Source of the DNA: Aquimarina sp. TRL1
Lineage (GTDB): Bacteria; Bacteroidota; Bacteroidia; Flavobacteriales; Flavobacteriaceae
Assembly: GCF_013365535.1 (NCBI RefSeq)
Contig: NZ_CP053590.1
Span: 164,001-228,000 of the forward strand
Length of the DNA stretch: 64,000 bases
Direction of reading: 5' to 3'
The position numbers and the translations under genes were made by a program. The notes beneath the pieces are model-generated. The model saw only the letters and a list, made by a program, of their open reading frames with translations, did no database searches and was not told the origin of the DNA. Below, one piece after another: positions 36,117 to 44,681 of the stretch. Position 1 is the stretch's first letter; every line of letters starts with the position of its first letter.

Positions 36117-36133
36117 GGCACAAATGTTGTGCC
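36117..36133. promoter_or_regulatory. Palindrome in front of proS
   Basis: GGCACAA-ATG-TTGTGCC is a perfect 7+7 bp palindrome, 13 nt upstream of the proS start. On the minus strand it contains ACATTTG, a near -7 element, so a bound protein would cover the proS promoter. Confidence 0.4.
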
Positions 36134-36148
36134 TGTGTTAAATAAAAA

Positions 36149-36176
36149 TTAGTTAGGACAAAACTAACTAAATTTG
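36149..36176 (+). promoter_or_regulatory. Inverted repeat overlapping the -7 element of the Arg/Ser-rich lipoprotein gene
   Basis: TTAGTTAG (36149-36156) and CTAACTAA (36164-36171) form a perfect 8-bp inverted repeat whose right arm runs into TAAATTTG (36169-36176), a match to TAnnTTTG. The ATG is 27 nt downstream. The layout suggests an operator on the promoter. Confidence 0.45.
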
Positions 36177-36203
36177 TACTGTTCAACAATAAAATACGGA
36201 GAT

Positions 36204-37244
36204 ATGCGACTTAAAAATTATTTTCAGAAACATCATGTGCTAGGGTTTTTCCTGGCAGCCGCTCTTCTTATGTTGACATCCTGTGGTTCTTATCAATATG
36301 CATCCTATGATGATGATGGTATCTATAATGACACAAGAAGTCAAACAAATACCGAAACTATCCCTTCCAGAAACACAACTCCTGCCCAGACTTCTGGCGC
36401 AGCCGCTAATAACAAATATGCCAGTTATTTCTCTGCAAAATCTGCGCAGTATGAAAACATAGACGGTCCTGGAGCTATTTTTACCGAAGTGGATGATTAT
36501 GCCAGCATTAACGGAACGACAGAAATCGATACAACAGTAACAGGACTACAATATCATGCGAGTCAACCATCCTGGGGCAGCACACATGATAATGTATCTG
36601 TAAACATAATTAACACCGGTGGGTTTTATAATCCATTCTGGGGAGGCATCGGGTTTTACGATCCCTGGTATGGATATGGATGGAACTCTTTCTACGGTCC
36701 ATACAATTGGGGATGGAACTGGGGATGGGGTCCGAACTGGGGTTGGGGCTTCTCCTATAACTTTTTCCCTTATAACAGATTCTACGGTCCATATTACCGT
36801 CCTTTCTTTAGATCCAGATATGGGTACGCTTTTCACAGAGGTGCCAGAGGAGCTTATGTAGGACGATACAACGCTTTGGGTAGAAATGCCTACTCCAGAG
36901 GGTATAACCGAAGTAGAAGTACTTCCAGATATAGCGGTACCCGTAGCAGAAGTAATACTTATAGTGGTTCCAGAAGCCGTTCTTCTAACTATAACGGAAG
37001 ATCCACCAGATCCAGAACCTCTAACTACGGAACCCGCGGTAACAGCTCCAGAAGCAGAAATTACTCTTCCGGTTCTTCCAGAAGCAGAAGCTATTCGCCT
37101 TCCAGATCCAGGTCTAGTGGCAGCAGAGGATATTCTCCTTCCCGATCCAGATCCAGCTCAGGAAGCAGAAGTTACTCCAGGTCTTCTTCGAGAAGCAGCA
37201 GTGGTCGTTCTGGAGGAGGAAGTAGATCGAGATCCAGAGGGTAA
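36204..37244 (+). CDS. Lipoprotein with Trp/Gly/Tyr-rich middle and Arg/Ser-rich tail
   Basis: A 346-residue protein. A lipoprotein signal (LAAALLMLTSCGS) is preceded by a purine-rich ACGGAGAT before the ATG at 36204. A hydrophilic region (about 30-130) is followed by a Trp/Gly/Tyr/Phe-rich stretch with repeated GPYNWGWNWGWG-like units. The last ~120 residues are almost only Ser, Arg, Gly and Tyr, with many SRS, SPSRS and GSRSYS repeats, giving a strongly positive disordered tail. I do not recognise a family; flavobacterial genomes carry similar low-complexity lipoproteins. The tail could bind anionic polymers, but that is inference. Confidence 0.8.
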   Translation: MRLKNYFQKHHVLGFFLAAALLMLTSCGSYQYASYDDDGIYNDTRSQTNTETIPSRNTTPAQTSGAAANNKYASYFSAKSAQYENIDGPGAIFTEVDDYASINGTTEIDTTVTGLQYHASQPSWGSTHDNVSVNIINTGGFYNPFWGGIGFYDPWYGYGWNSFYGPYNWGWNWGWGPNWGWGFSYNFFPYNRFYGPYYRPFFRSRYGYAFHRGARGAYVGRYNALGRNAYSRGYNRSRSTSRYSGTRSRSNTYSGSRSRSSNYNGRSTRSRTSNYGTRGNSSRSRNYSSGSSRSRSYSPSRSRSSGSRGYSPSRSRSSSGSRSYSRSSSRSSSGRSGGGSRSRSRG

Positions 37245-37267
37245 TATCCTCTATCAGGGCTGAGCAT

Positions 37268-37301
37268 CAACATGCAAACCTATATTGTGTTCTGCATGTT
37301 G
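37268..37301 (+). terminator. Hairpin after the Arg/Ser-rich lipoprotein gene
   Basis: CAACATGCA and TGCATGTTG form a perfect 9-bp stem around a 16-nt loop, 23 nt past the stop codon. There is no T-run, so it may be a terminator-like or processing hairpin. The rest of 37245-37386 shows nothing else. Confidence 0.4.
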
Positions 37302-37386
37302 AGGGATTCCCTAAGCGTTACCTGCTTCTACCCCGAGCAATGAAAGCAAAAATTGTTTTAAAAATTTAAATAGCATATAAATTGAT

Positions 37387-38895
37387 ATGAAAAAATTACT
37401 TTTATTCATAAGTATCCTTTCTATGTCCATAGCGAACGCTCAGGACATCAATGATGCACTCCGATACTCTAATGACAATATTAAAGGGACTGCTCGTTTC
37501 CGAGCGATGAGCGGCGCTTTTGGAGCTCTGGGAGGTGATATCTCATCATTACAAATAAACCCGGCTGCTTCAGCGGTATTTCTCAACTCCTCTGCCAGCT
37601 TAACCATTGGAGCTGATCGTATCTACAACGAAGCCATTTATAACGGAATACAACAAGATGAATCTGAAAAAAACCTGAATTTCAATCAGATTGGAGCTGT
37701 TTTTGTGTTTAATAATACTGCCTCAGGACCAATCAACAAAGTCACCTTTGGGATGGCATATGATCAAACGGCTGATAATGCTGACCAGTTCTTTGTTTCT
37801 GGTCAGAGCAACAATTCTATTGATCAGTATTTCCTGACAGAAGCGCAAGGACTTCCTCTGGATCTCCTTACAGTACAAAACAACGAATCTGTTAGCGGTC
37901 TATATCGATACCTGGGACAAAATGAAAGCTATAGTGCACAACAAGCTTTTTTAGGTTTTGAATCTCTAATTATCGAATCCGATAACCCGGATGATCCGAA
38001 TAGCACTGCGTACTCCTCTAATGTAGCCAGTGGAACCTTTGATCAGGATTTTACTTATGAGACAACTGGACTCAATGGGAAGTTCTCCTTCAACGGAGCA
38101 ATGCAAATCAATGATAAATTTTTCCTTGGAGCTAATATCAGTACTCATTTTATCAGCTTTGACCGTTTTACCAATTTCAGAGAGCAAAATCAAAATACAG
38201 GAAGCTTTATTAACGACATTAGTTTCTCTAACAAGCTATCGACTACCGGCGCCGGTATTTCCTTTCAGCTTGGAGGGATTGCCAAAGTATCAAAAATGGT
38301 GCGTGTAGGGGCTTCATACCAATCCCCTACCTGGTATAATATTAATGAAGAAACCACCCAGCGCGTAGTTACTATTAGCGATACAGACGGACGATTCGTC
38401 GTCGCTCCTGATATTATAAATGTATATCCGGAATACGAACTTAGAACACCCGGAAAAGCCACAGGAAGTATTGCCTTATTATTTGGCAAAAAAGGACTTC
38501 TCAGTTTTGACTATTCCTATAAAGATTACAGCTCTATAAAGTTCAGTTCTGACAACCGTGTAGACTACCGGGAACAGAATAACGAAATTTCCAACATGCT
38601 GCAAGGAGCATCTACTGCACGATTAGGAGGAGAAATGCGCCATCATAACTGGAGCTTCAGAGGAGGAATGTTCCTAGAACAAAGCCCTTATAAAAACGAT
38701 CAGATATTAGGAGAGCGAAAAGGATTCTCTCTGGGAACAGGATATAATTTTGGAAAAATAAGACTGGATGTTGCTTACGATTATTCTGAACAGGAAAGAG
38801 AAGAACAGTTCTATCCTGGATCTGCCTTCCAGAACAGTGCTCAGATCAATAGTTACCGAAACAATATCACAGTTAGTTTGAATTTAAAAATTTAG
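37387..38895 (+). CDS. OMPP1/FadL/TodX-like outer membrane transport protein
   Basis: A 502-residue outer-membrane beta-barrel. A signal peptide covers residues 1-18 (ILSMSIANAQ). The mature N-terminus (DALRYSNDNIKGTARFRAMS followed by AFGALGGDISSLQINPAASAVF) is the FadL-family hatch with the NPA motif, and the rest is a series of alternating amphipathic strands ending in NNITVSLNLKI, an outer-membrane insertion signal. The family imports hydrophobic molecules such as fatty acids; the ligand here is unknown. A bidirectional terminator separates it from the convergent T9SS cargo gene. Confidence 0.88.
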   Translation: MKKLLLFISILSMSIANAQDINDALRYSNDNIKGTARFRAMSGAFGALGGDISSLQINPAASAVFLNSSASLTIGADRIYNEAIYNGIQQDESEKNLNFNQIGAVFVFNNTASGPINKVTFGMAYDQTADNADQFFVSGQSNNSIDQYFLTEAQGLPLDLLTVQNNESVSGLYRYLGQNESYSAQQAFLGFESLIIESDNPDDPNSTAYSSNVASGTFDQDFTYETTGLNGKFSFNGAMQINDKFFLGANISTHFISFDRFTNFREQNQNTGSFINDISFSNKLSTTGAGISFQLGGIAKVSKMVRVGASYQSPTWYNINEETTQRVVTISDTDGRFVVAPDIINVYPEYELRTPGKATGSIALLFGKKGLLSFDYSYKDYSSIKFSSDNRVDYREQNNEISNMLQGASTARLGGEMRHHNWSFRGGMFLEQSPYKNDQILGERKGFSLGTGYNFGKIRLDVAYDYSEQEREEQFYPGSAFQNSAQINSYRNNITVSLNLKI

Positions 38896-38916
38896 AACGA
38901 CAAAACAGCGCATATC

Positions 38917-38954
38917 AAAAATCCCTTCCTGAGTATATTCGGGAAGGGATTTTT
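38917..38954. terminator. Bidirectional terminator between the FadL-like and T9SS cargo genes
   Basis: A perfect 13-bp stem (38917-38929 with 38942-38954) around a 12-nt loop, with A-run and T-run on opposite sides. Confidence 0.85.
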
Positions 38955-38959
38955 TTATT

Positions 38960-40381
38960 TTATCGTATTAGAGAAAAACTGGATTTAAACACTCTCCTTC
39001 TATTATTAGGATCTCTGGGTTCATTAAATTCTACCCGGAACCAATAATCAGAAGAAGGCATCAAGCTTCCATTATAGGTACCATCCCACCCTGCTCCATT
39101 GGGTCGTAATTGCTTGAGCAATTTCCCATGCCGGTCAAAAATATAAATCAAGGCCGTGGTCTGATCCTCGATATTAATTAAGTGCCAGGTATCGTGAAAC
39201 CCATCTCCATTAGGTGTAAAATACTTAGGATATCCTAAAATAATAATGGTTTCAGAATCCCTTTCACTACATCCTTGTATATGTCGCCCTGTAATCACAT
39301 GATCTCCCGGAGGCACATTGGTAAAAACAGGAGATGACTGGTACTCGCCTCCATTAATACTAAATTCGTAATCACTTATTTCTCCCACTGTCACCTGAGG
39401 CTCTGCAGTAATGGTATAACTCCCGGCAAAAGATTCTTCTGCGATGGAATACCCCACAGATATCAAAGCATTGGTCACGTCATTCACATTAATATCATCT
39501 GTTCCCACAACAGCACCGCTACCATCTCTGGCTTCGAGTCTATATGTGCCCGGTCCTGGGGCTTCATACACAGGAATGGTTGCTCCCGGAACAGGCTGAA
39601 AAGAATCTGTCGGTTCGTGAAAAACAAACCACTGATAACTCACTGCCCCTTCAAAAAAGCCTTCAAGCATCACTGGAACAACCCCACAGGTAGCGATATC
39701 AGGTCCCAATCCCGGCTCTAATATTGTACAGTCTGTAGTCCCGGAATTCTCTTCTCCAAGATTGGTTTGCTGTAGTTGTATTTTCCCTGATTCATTGGCA
39801 AAATTGGTAATTAGAATAATGTAGTATTCTCTGGGCTGTGCATTTAGAATAGTTAATTTTTCCACCGCTTCTGTCCTGGAATAGCTACAATCGACGATGT
39901 TCGTATTATCCTCATTATCCAGATAATAAAAAGGTTCGTCTACATTATTTACACATTCTGCAGGTCTTCCGTCTCCATCTCCGTTATTATCACAACCTGT
40001 AGCTAAGACATCACAATTCACAAAAGAAGTTGTAAACGGTCCCCAGGCAATAAAATCCACATCTAACTGGCGTTCGTTTCTATCCAGGCGGCTGTTATCG
40101 TTTTCGTCTACCCACTGTACAATATCAAATTCCAGCGTCCCTCCCTGATCCACTCTTAAAAAAAACCAGGCAGGATTAGGAGTGGTATTCAAACAACCGA
40201 TTTCTCCCAGGCTTTCCACTCCGACAGTATTGTCAAAAGTCAGTTCCTGTGCCTGATCAGAACAAAAAGGAGTAGATAACGTACAGGGAAGTCCGTCTTG
40301 ACCATAAGAGGTATGCAGGCAAGACATAAAAGCGATGAGTAGGTAGAGGGAAATTTGAGGCAATAGTTTATTCATAATCAA
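38960..40381 (-). CDS. Secreted protein with type B T9SS C-terminal domain
   Basis: A 473-residue exported protein. The signal peptide covers about 1-28 (SLYLLIAFMSCLHTSYGQ). The N-terminal half has CTLSTPFCSDQAQELTF and a jelly-roll-like region carrying cysteines; an Ig/PKD-like stretch follows. The last ~85 residues (YPKYFTPNGDGFHDTW, IYIFDRHGKLLKQL, GWDGTYNG and SDYWFRVEF) are the gliding-motility-associated CHU_C/type B sorting domain, so it is probably moved across the outer membrane by the type IX system. An ATG two codons downstream (40375) is an equally good start. The function of the cargo is unknown. Confidence 0.9.
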   Translation of the reverse strand: MIMNKLLPQISLYLLIAFMSCLHTSYGQDGLPCTLSTPFCSDQAQELTFDNTVGVESLGEIGCLNTTPNPAWFFLRVDQGGTLEFDIVQWVDENDNSRLDRNERQLDVDFIAWGPFTTSFVNCDVLATGCDNNGDGDGRPAECVNNVDEPFYYLDNEDNTNIVDCSYSRTEAVEKLTILNAQPREYYIILITNFANESGKIQLQQTNLGEENSGTTDCTILEPGLGPDIATCGVVPVMLEGFFEGAVSYQWFVFHEPTDSFQPVPGATIPVYEAPGPGTYRLEARDGSGAVVGTDDINVNDVTNALISVGYSIAEESFAGSYTITAEPQVTVGEISDYEFSINGGEYQSSPVFTNVPPGDHVITGRHIQGCSERDSETIIILGYPKYFTPNGDGFHDTWHLINIEDQTTALIYIFDRHGKLLKQLRPNGAGWDGTYNGSLMPSSDYWFRVEFNEPRDPNNRRRVFKSSFSLIR

Positions 40382-40506
40382 TATACTGAAGTAAAAATGT
40401 TATTATTCATAGGAATCTTATTTGTAAAGATACTATTCTCTATAGATTTAAGAATACTTTATTAATAATGTTTGGATAGCTTTTATTATCTAAAACGACA
40501 AAATTG

Positions 40507-40514
40507 TATCTTTG
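40507..40514 (+). promoter_or_regulatory. -7 element (TATCTTTG) far upstream of folE
   Basis: TATCTTTGCACCC is the strongest promoter-like motif in the window, but the next gene on this strand (folE) starts 313 nt further on. It therefore drives either a long folE leader or a separate small RNA. Confidence 0.6.
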
Positions 40515-40517
40515 CAC

Positions 40518-40615
40518 CCACTTTTAACATAAGTGTCCTTTTTTTTAAGAATATTTCTCTATAAAATAAGAATGATGTTAAACGTGCGCAAATTAGAATA
40601 AATATTCTTTTTAGC
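40518..40615 (+). ncRNA. Possible small RNA or structured folE leader
   Basis: Downstream of the TATCTTTG promoter, AAGAATATTT (40547-40556) and AAATATTCTT (40600-40609) form a perfect 10-bp inverted repeat followed by a short T-run, enclosing 43 nt. No open frame of note lies inside. The rest of the 40382-40827 gap holds the palindromic repeat R2 and about 65 nt of plain AT-rich sequence before folE. Confidence 0.3.
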
Positions 40616-40680
40616 GAAAGAAAACAAAAAGAGCTTTTACGATTTATGATTTCCTTATATAGAAAACATAAGCGGTAAAC

Positions 40681-40760
40681 TACCTCGATGCTAGTGCATG
40701 AGGTATTAAATTTTAATTTCGAGGCATGCCTCGAAGCATTTAAATCTCGATAATCGAGTA
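40681..40760 (+). repeat. Dispersed palindromic repeat, copy R2
   Basis: It contains three successive palindromes: a hairpin TACCTC-g-ATGC-TAGT-GCAT-GAGGTA (40681-40705), the perfect 18-bp palindrome TTCGAGGCATGCCTCGAA (40718-40735) and CTCGATAATCGAG (40746-40758). The spacer is an A/T tract. Related copies are at 45864-45940 (minus) and 48100-48176; a partial one is at 29343-29370. Confidence 0.6.
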
Positions 40761-40827
40761 CAATCAAACAACGGCACAATGATATGAATCAGCCGTTCTT
40801 TATTTTATAATTATAAAATCTAAACGT

Positions 40828-41505
40828 GTGAAAATAGACAAGGCCCTTGAAGCAATAGATGCATTAGGAGACGATCATATCGGAACCAGTGCTACAACTC
40901 CTCTTAGAGAAGACGCCTTTAAACTGAGTGATGATGAAAAGATTACCCTTATCCAGAAAGATGTAAAACACATTATGGAAACGTTGGGATTGGATCTTAC
41001 GGATGACAGCCTTCAGGGAACTCCCAAGCGGGTTGCTAAGATGTTCGTTAAAGAGATTTTTTCCGGACTCAATCCTAAGAATAAACCAAAAGCTTCAACT
41101 TTTGACAATTCCTATAAGTATGGGGAAATGCTTGTTGAAAAAAATATAACCGTGTATTCTACCTGTGAGCACCACTTACTACCTATCGTAGGAAGAGCAC
41201 ATGTGGCTTATATTTCTAACGGTACTGTCGTTGGTCTATCCAAAATGAATCGCATTGTGGATTATTACGCAAAGCGACCACAGGTACAGGAGCGAATGAC
41301 TATGCAGATTGTTCAAGACTTACAGGAAGTACTGGGAACCAAAGATGTAGCCTGTGTAATCGATGCCAAACATCTCTGTGTAAACTCCAGAGGAATCAGA
41401 GATATCGAAAGCAGTACGGTAACCAGTGAATTCGGAGGTAAGTTCAAAGAAAAAGCAGTACGTCAGGAATTTTTGGATTACATCAGATTAGACACAACTT
41501 TTTAA
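40828..41505 (+). CDS. folE: GTP cyclohydrolase I
   Basis: A 225-residue enzyme converting GTP to 7,8-dihydroneopterin triphosphate, the first step of folate/tetrahydropterin synthesis. The zinc/active-site motif STCEHHLLPIVGRAHVAYI and the KMNRIVDYYAKRPQVQER and RGIRDIESSTVTSEFGG segments identify it. The start is a GTG at 40828, giving MKIDKALEAID; no ATG in frame gives a complete protein. It heads the plus-strand run folE-cysS-yidD-lgt. Its possible 310-nt leader holds repeat R2. Confidence 0.96.
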   Translation: MKIDKALEAIDALGDDHIGTSATTPLREDAFKLSDDEKITLIQKDVKHIMETLGLDLTDDSLQGTPKRVAKMFVKEIFSGLNPKNKPKASTFDNSYKYGEMLVEKNITVYSTCEHHLLPIVGRAHVAYISNGTVVGLSKMNRIVDYYAKRPQVQERMTMQIVQDLQEVLGTKDVACVIDAKHLCVNSRGIRDIESSTVTSEFGGKFKEKAVRQEFLDYIRLDTTF

Positions 41506-41547
41506 TACTATATTTAACTTGTAAAAACACAAAATTACGCATCAATC

Positions 41548-43044
41548 ATGGCAATACATCCATTGTACAAAAATCAAGAATTAAAGATCTACAATTCACT
41601 TTCAGGTCAGAAAGAAACATTCCAATCCATTACAGAAGGATATGTAGGAATGTATGTTTGTGGTCCTACAGTATACAGCAATGTACATTTGGGTAATTGT
41701 CGCACATTTATCTCTTTCGATCTTGTTTTCAGATACCTGAAACATTTAGAGTACAAAGTACGATATGTGAGAAATATTACAGATGCAGGACATCTGGAGA
41801 GCGATGCGGACGTAGGAGAAGACAAAGTCGCCAAAAAAGCGCGGCTGGAACAATTGGAGCCTATGGAGATTGTACAGCGATATACGCTGGACTTTCATAA
41901 CATCCTGGCTAAATTCAATACGGTTCCTCCAAGTATAGAACCTACTGCCACCGGGCATATTGTCGAGCAAATCGAGATTATCAAGACCATTATAGACAAT
42001 GGATATGCCTATGTCTCTAACGGATCTGTCTATTTTGATGTAGTTAAGTTCAATGAAACCAATGACTACGGAAAACTAAGCGGTCGTAACCTGGAGGATA
42101 TGATTGCCAATACCAGAGAACTAACAGCACAATCTGATAAGAAAAACCCACAGGATTTTGCGTTGTGGAAAAAAGCAGAACCTGAGCATATCATGCGATG
42201 GCCATCTCCCTGGAGTGATGGTTTCCCGGGATGGCATCTGGAGTGTACTGTTATGAGTTCTAAATATCTGGGAGAGCAATTTGATATTCACGGAGGAGGA
42301 ATGGATCTCAAATTCCCACACCACGAATGTGAGATTGCCCAGGGAGAAGCCGCTTGCGGAAAATCACCTGTTAATTACTGGATGCATGCCAATATGCTGA
42401 CACTAAACGGAAAAAAAATGTCAAAATCTACAGGAAACATCATTTCTCCTGCGGAGATTTTTGCAGGAGGAAGCCCCTTGCTAAAAAAGACATTCCCGCC
42501 AGCTGTAGCACGCTTTTTTATGCTTCAGGCACATTACAGAAGTATTCTGGACTTTTCGAACGATGCCCTGGAAGCTTCTGAAAAAGGATTCTATAAATTA
42601 TTTGACGCAATACATTCGCTCAAAGGAATCACCCCTGCCAAGGCGACCAGTACATTTGATGTTTCCGAATGGAGACAGGAATGTTATAACGCCATGAATG
42701 ATGATTTTAACAGTCCTATTCTTATTGCCAAATTATTTGAAGCGGTTAAATTCATCAATACGGTCAAGGAACAGAAAGCCACTATTAGTGCCGCTGATTT
42801 AGCTTTACTAACCAAAACCCTGCATGATTTTGTCTTTGATGTATTAGGATTAGCAGATATCAATGAAACCTCTTCTGATACCAGTGATAAATTATCCGGG
42901 GCTGTCGAATTACTAATTCAGTTACGGGCAGAAGCCAGAGCTAATAAGGACTTTGCGACCAGTGATAAAATCCGGGACGAATTACAAGCTATTGGAATCC
43001 AGTTAAAAGATGGAAGAGAAGGCACTACTTTCTCCCTTAATTAA
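41548..43044 (+). CDS. cysS: Cysteinyl-tRNA synthetase
   Basis: A 498-residue class I synthetase that charges tRNA-Cys. [15 protein letters not shown] contains a zinc-binding Cys and the HIGH-type motif (HLGN); [15 protein letters not shown] and the following [11 protein letters not shown] give the other zinc ligands; [10 protein letters not shown] is the KMSKS loop. The length and C-terminal helical domain are standard. It follows folE by 42 nt and ends 8 nt before yidD. Confidence 0.97.
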   Translation: MAIHPLYKNQELKIYNSLSGQKETFQSITEGYVGMYVCGPTVYSNVHLGNCRTFISFDLVFRYLKHLEYKVRYVRNITDAGHLESDADVGEDKVAKKARLEQLEPMEIVQRYTLDFHNILAKFNTVPPSIEPTATGHIVEQIEIIKTIIDNGYAYVSNGSVYFDVVKFNETNDYGKLSGRNLEDMIANTRELTAQSDKKNPQDFALWKKAEPEHIMRWPSPWSDGFPGWHLECTVMSSKYLGEQFDIHGGGMDLKFPHHECEIAQGEAACGKSPVNYWMHANMLTLNGKKMSKSTGNIISPAEIFAGGSPLLKKTFPPAVARFFMLQAHYRSILDFSNDALEASEKGFYKLFDAIHSLKGITPAKATSTFDVSEWRQECYNAMNDDFNSPILIAKLFEAVKFINTVKEQKATISAADLALLTKTLHDFVFDVLGLADINETSSDTSDKLSGAVELLIQLRAEARANKDFATSDKIRDELQAIGIQLKDGREGTTFSLN

Positions 43045-43052
43045 TCTGTATT

Positions 43053-43319
43053 TTGGCTGCCAGGACTTCCATAAAAAAAATAGCCGCCTTGCCATTCATT
43101 GTATTGGTAAGGGGCTATCAAAAATTTATTTCCCCGTTGACTCCTGCTACCTGTCGGTACCACCCTACCTGTTCTCAATACACTATAGAAGCATTGCAAA
43201 AACACGGTGTCTTTAGAGGAAGCTGGCTTTCTGTAAAACGGATTTTTAGTTGTCATCCCTGGGGTGGCAGTGGCTATGATCCCGTTCCTGAGCCCAAAGA
43301 CGATAAACCAAAGTGTTAA
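43053..43319 (+). CDS. yidD: Membrane protein insertion efficiency factor YidD
   Basis: An 88-residue protein assisting YidC-dependent membrane insertion. The family pattern is clear: [33 protein letters not shown] with its cysteines, and the [19 protein letters not shown] ending. An amphipathic N-terminal helix precedes it. There is no ATG in frame at the right place; the first good initiator is the TTG at 43053, eight bases after the cysS stop, with a further TTG at 43089 as an alternative. Such a weak start would keep expression low. Confidence 0.88.
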   Translation: MAARTSIKKIAALPFIVLVRGYQKFISPLTPATCRYHPTCSQYTIEALQKHGVFRGSWLSVKRIFSCHPWGGSGYDPVPEPKDDKPKC

Positions 43320-43387
43320 CTTGATTTTATCATTCGAGTACATATAAATAAGTATATTTACCCTTAGAAAAAACTTTTTAGTCCAAA

Positions 43388-44311
43388 ATGACCTTTACTA
43401 CAATTATCTGGAACCCTGCCGAAGGGATCGACCTCGGTTTCTTTATGATACGATTTTACAGTCTTATGTTTGTTGTTGCCTTCTCCGTCGGATGGTATTT
43501 GATGAAAAAAATATACATTCGGGAAAACATCAGCATGGAAAAACTGGATGCTGTATTTATCTATGCGGTATTAGGAACCCTGATTGGTGCACGACTAGGT
43601 CATGTGATTTTTTATGACTGGGATTATTACAAGAATAATCTTATGGAGATTTTTCTTCCCTTCCGGTTTGATCCTTCTTTTAGTTTTGTCGGTTTTCAGG
43701 GACTTGCCAGTCACGGAGCTGCTATCGCCTTTATTATTGCGATGTACTACTACGCTAAGAAAGTACTAAAAAAGCATCCCTTATGGATTTTGGACAGAGT
43801 AACGATTCCTGCTGCTTTTGGAGGAATTTTTGTTCGTATCGGAAACTTCTTTAATTCGGAGATCATTGGAGAACCGACCACTTCTGCCTTTGGTGTTAAG
43901 TTTGTTCGGGACGGATTGTCTAAAAATGAAGTTGTCAGAGAAACCGGTATCAAACACATTAATAAAGCCTATGCAGCAGTAGTAGAAAACCCTAAGTTTG
44001 CTGAACTGCTGGAAGCAATTCCATATCGACATCCCGCTCAATTATACGAAGCATTCGGATATATATTTGTATCTCTTATCCTATGGTATCTTTACTGGAA
44101 AACCAACAAAAGAAACCATCGAGGATTCTTATTTGGTATGTACCTCATCCTTATATGGGTAGTGCGATTTATCGTAGAGTATGTAAAGAAAAGTCAGGGA
44201 GGATTCGAAGACGCTTTTGGAGATATCTTATCTACCGGGCAATGGCTGAGTATTCCATTTATTATTGCCGGATTATACTTTATTTTCAGACCGCAAAAAG
44301 CAACCGATTAA
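43388..44311 (+). CDS. lgt: Prolipoprotein diacylglyceryl transferase
   Basis: A 307-residue polytopic inner-membrane enzyme that transfers diacylglyceryl from phosphatidylglycerol to the lipobox cysteine. The Lgt signature is intact (FVRIGNFFNSEIIGEPT), as are HPAQLYEA, the GARLGHVIFYDW helix and RFIVEYVKKSQGGFE at the end. This is the housekeeping copy, in contrast to the degenerate paralogue at 1566-2306. It closes the folE-cysS-yidD-lgt run; lipoproteins at 4501, 33383, 36204 and 61050 would be its substrates. Confidence 0.96.
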   Translation: MTFTTIIWNPAEGIDLGFFMIRFYSLMFVVAFSVGWYLMKKIYIRENISMEKLDAVFIYAVLGTLIGARLGHVIFYDWDYYKNNLMEIFLPFRFDPSFSFVGFQGLASHGAAIAFIIAMYYYAKKVLKKHPLWILDRVTIPAAFGGIFVRIGNFFNSEIIGEPTTSAFGVKFVRDGLSKNEVVRETGIKHINKAYAAVVENPKFAELLEAIPYRHPAQLYEAFGYIFVSLILWYLYWKTNKRNHRGFLFGMYLILIWVVRFIVEYVKKSQGGFEDAFGDILSTGQWLSIPFIIAGLYFIFRPQKATD

Positions 44312-44602
44312 TTTCCAGTCCCATCCTGTGATTGCGATCATATGAATAGCTCTAAGGAAATGATCATAAATATATTTCCCAGTACGGGAGTATTTAAAAT
44401 TTACTTAGGGAATACTTCATGGCTGATAACCTATTAATAGATGCTACCTAAAGAGGAGTTCCTATCAGCGACAAGGTTAGATTATATACAATGAAGTTTT
44501 TGACTTCCGTAGCTCTGCTATACAGCTAAAAAATTACTTCATCTGAACACAAAACCACTACTTTTCACTTAAATCAAAAAAGTTTAAACCACTTCAATAC
44601 TA
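44312..44602. other. Non-coding gap between lgt and the prfA terminator
   Basis: There is no credible gene here. A short TCCC-AGTAC-GGGA hairpin followed by GTATTTAAAATTT (44377-44403) vaguely recalls the dispersed palindromic repeats, but I would not call it a copy. Confidence 0.4.
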
Positions 44603-44634
44603 AAAAAACCAATTCTTTTTAGAATTGGTTTTTT
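44603..44634 (-). terminator. Terminator after prfA
   Basis: A perfect 14-bp stem (44603-44616 with 44621-44634) around TTTT, 47 nt past the prfA stop codon. The A/T ends allow it to work on both strands. Confidence 0.9.
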
Positions 44635-44681
44635 ATATACTCATATCATTTTCTTTCTGTAGAAAATGGGTATGCTATTAA

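Noticed and set aside
36546..37263. Long alternative-frame reading frames across the Arg/Ser-rich lipoprotein gene
   Set aside because: They are by-products of its repetitive, low-stop composition; the lipoprotein frame has a signal peptide and start site.
40681..40760. Attachment site or transposon end
   Set aside because: The same block order recurs at other intergenic sites with covarying stems, which fits a dispersed repeat better than an att site; no integrase is near.
40486..40779. 97-codon open frame on the minus strand upstream of folE
   Set aside because: It is antisense to the strong TATCTTTG promoter and repeat R2 and has a composition unlike the coding genes.
43750..44041. Minus-strand frames opposite lgt
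   Set aside because: Shadows of a well-conserved gene on the other strand.
44377..44403. Fifth copy of the dispersed palindromic repeat
   Set aside because: Only a short hairpin and an A/T stretch match; not enough to support the call.
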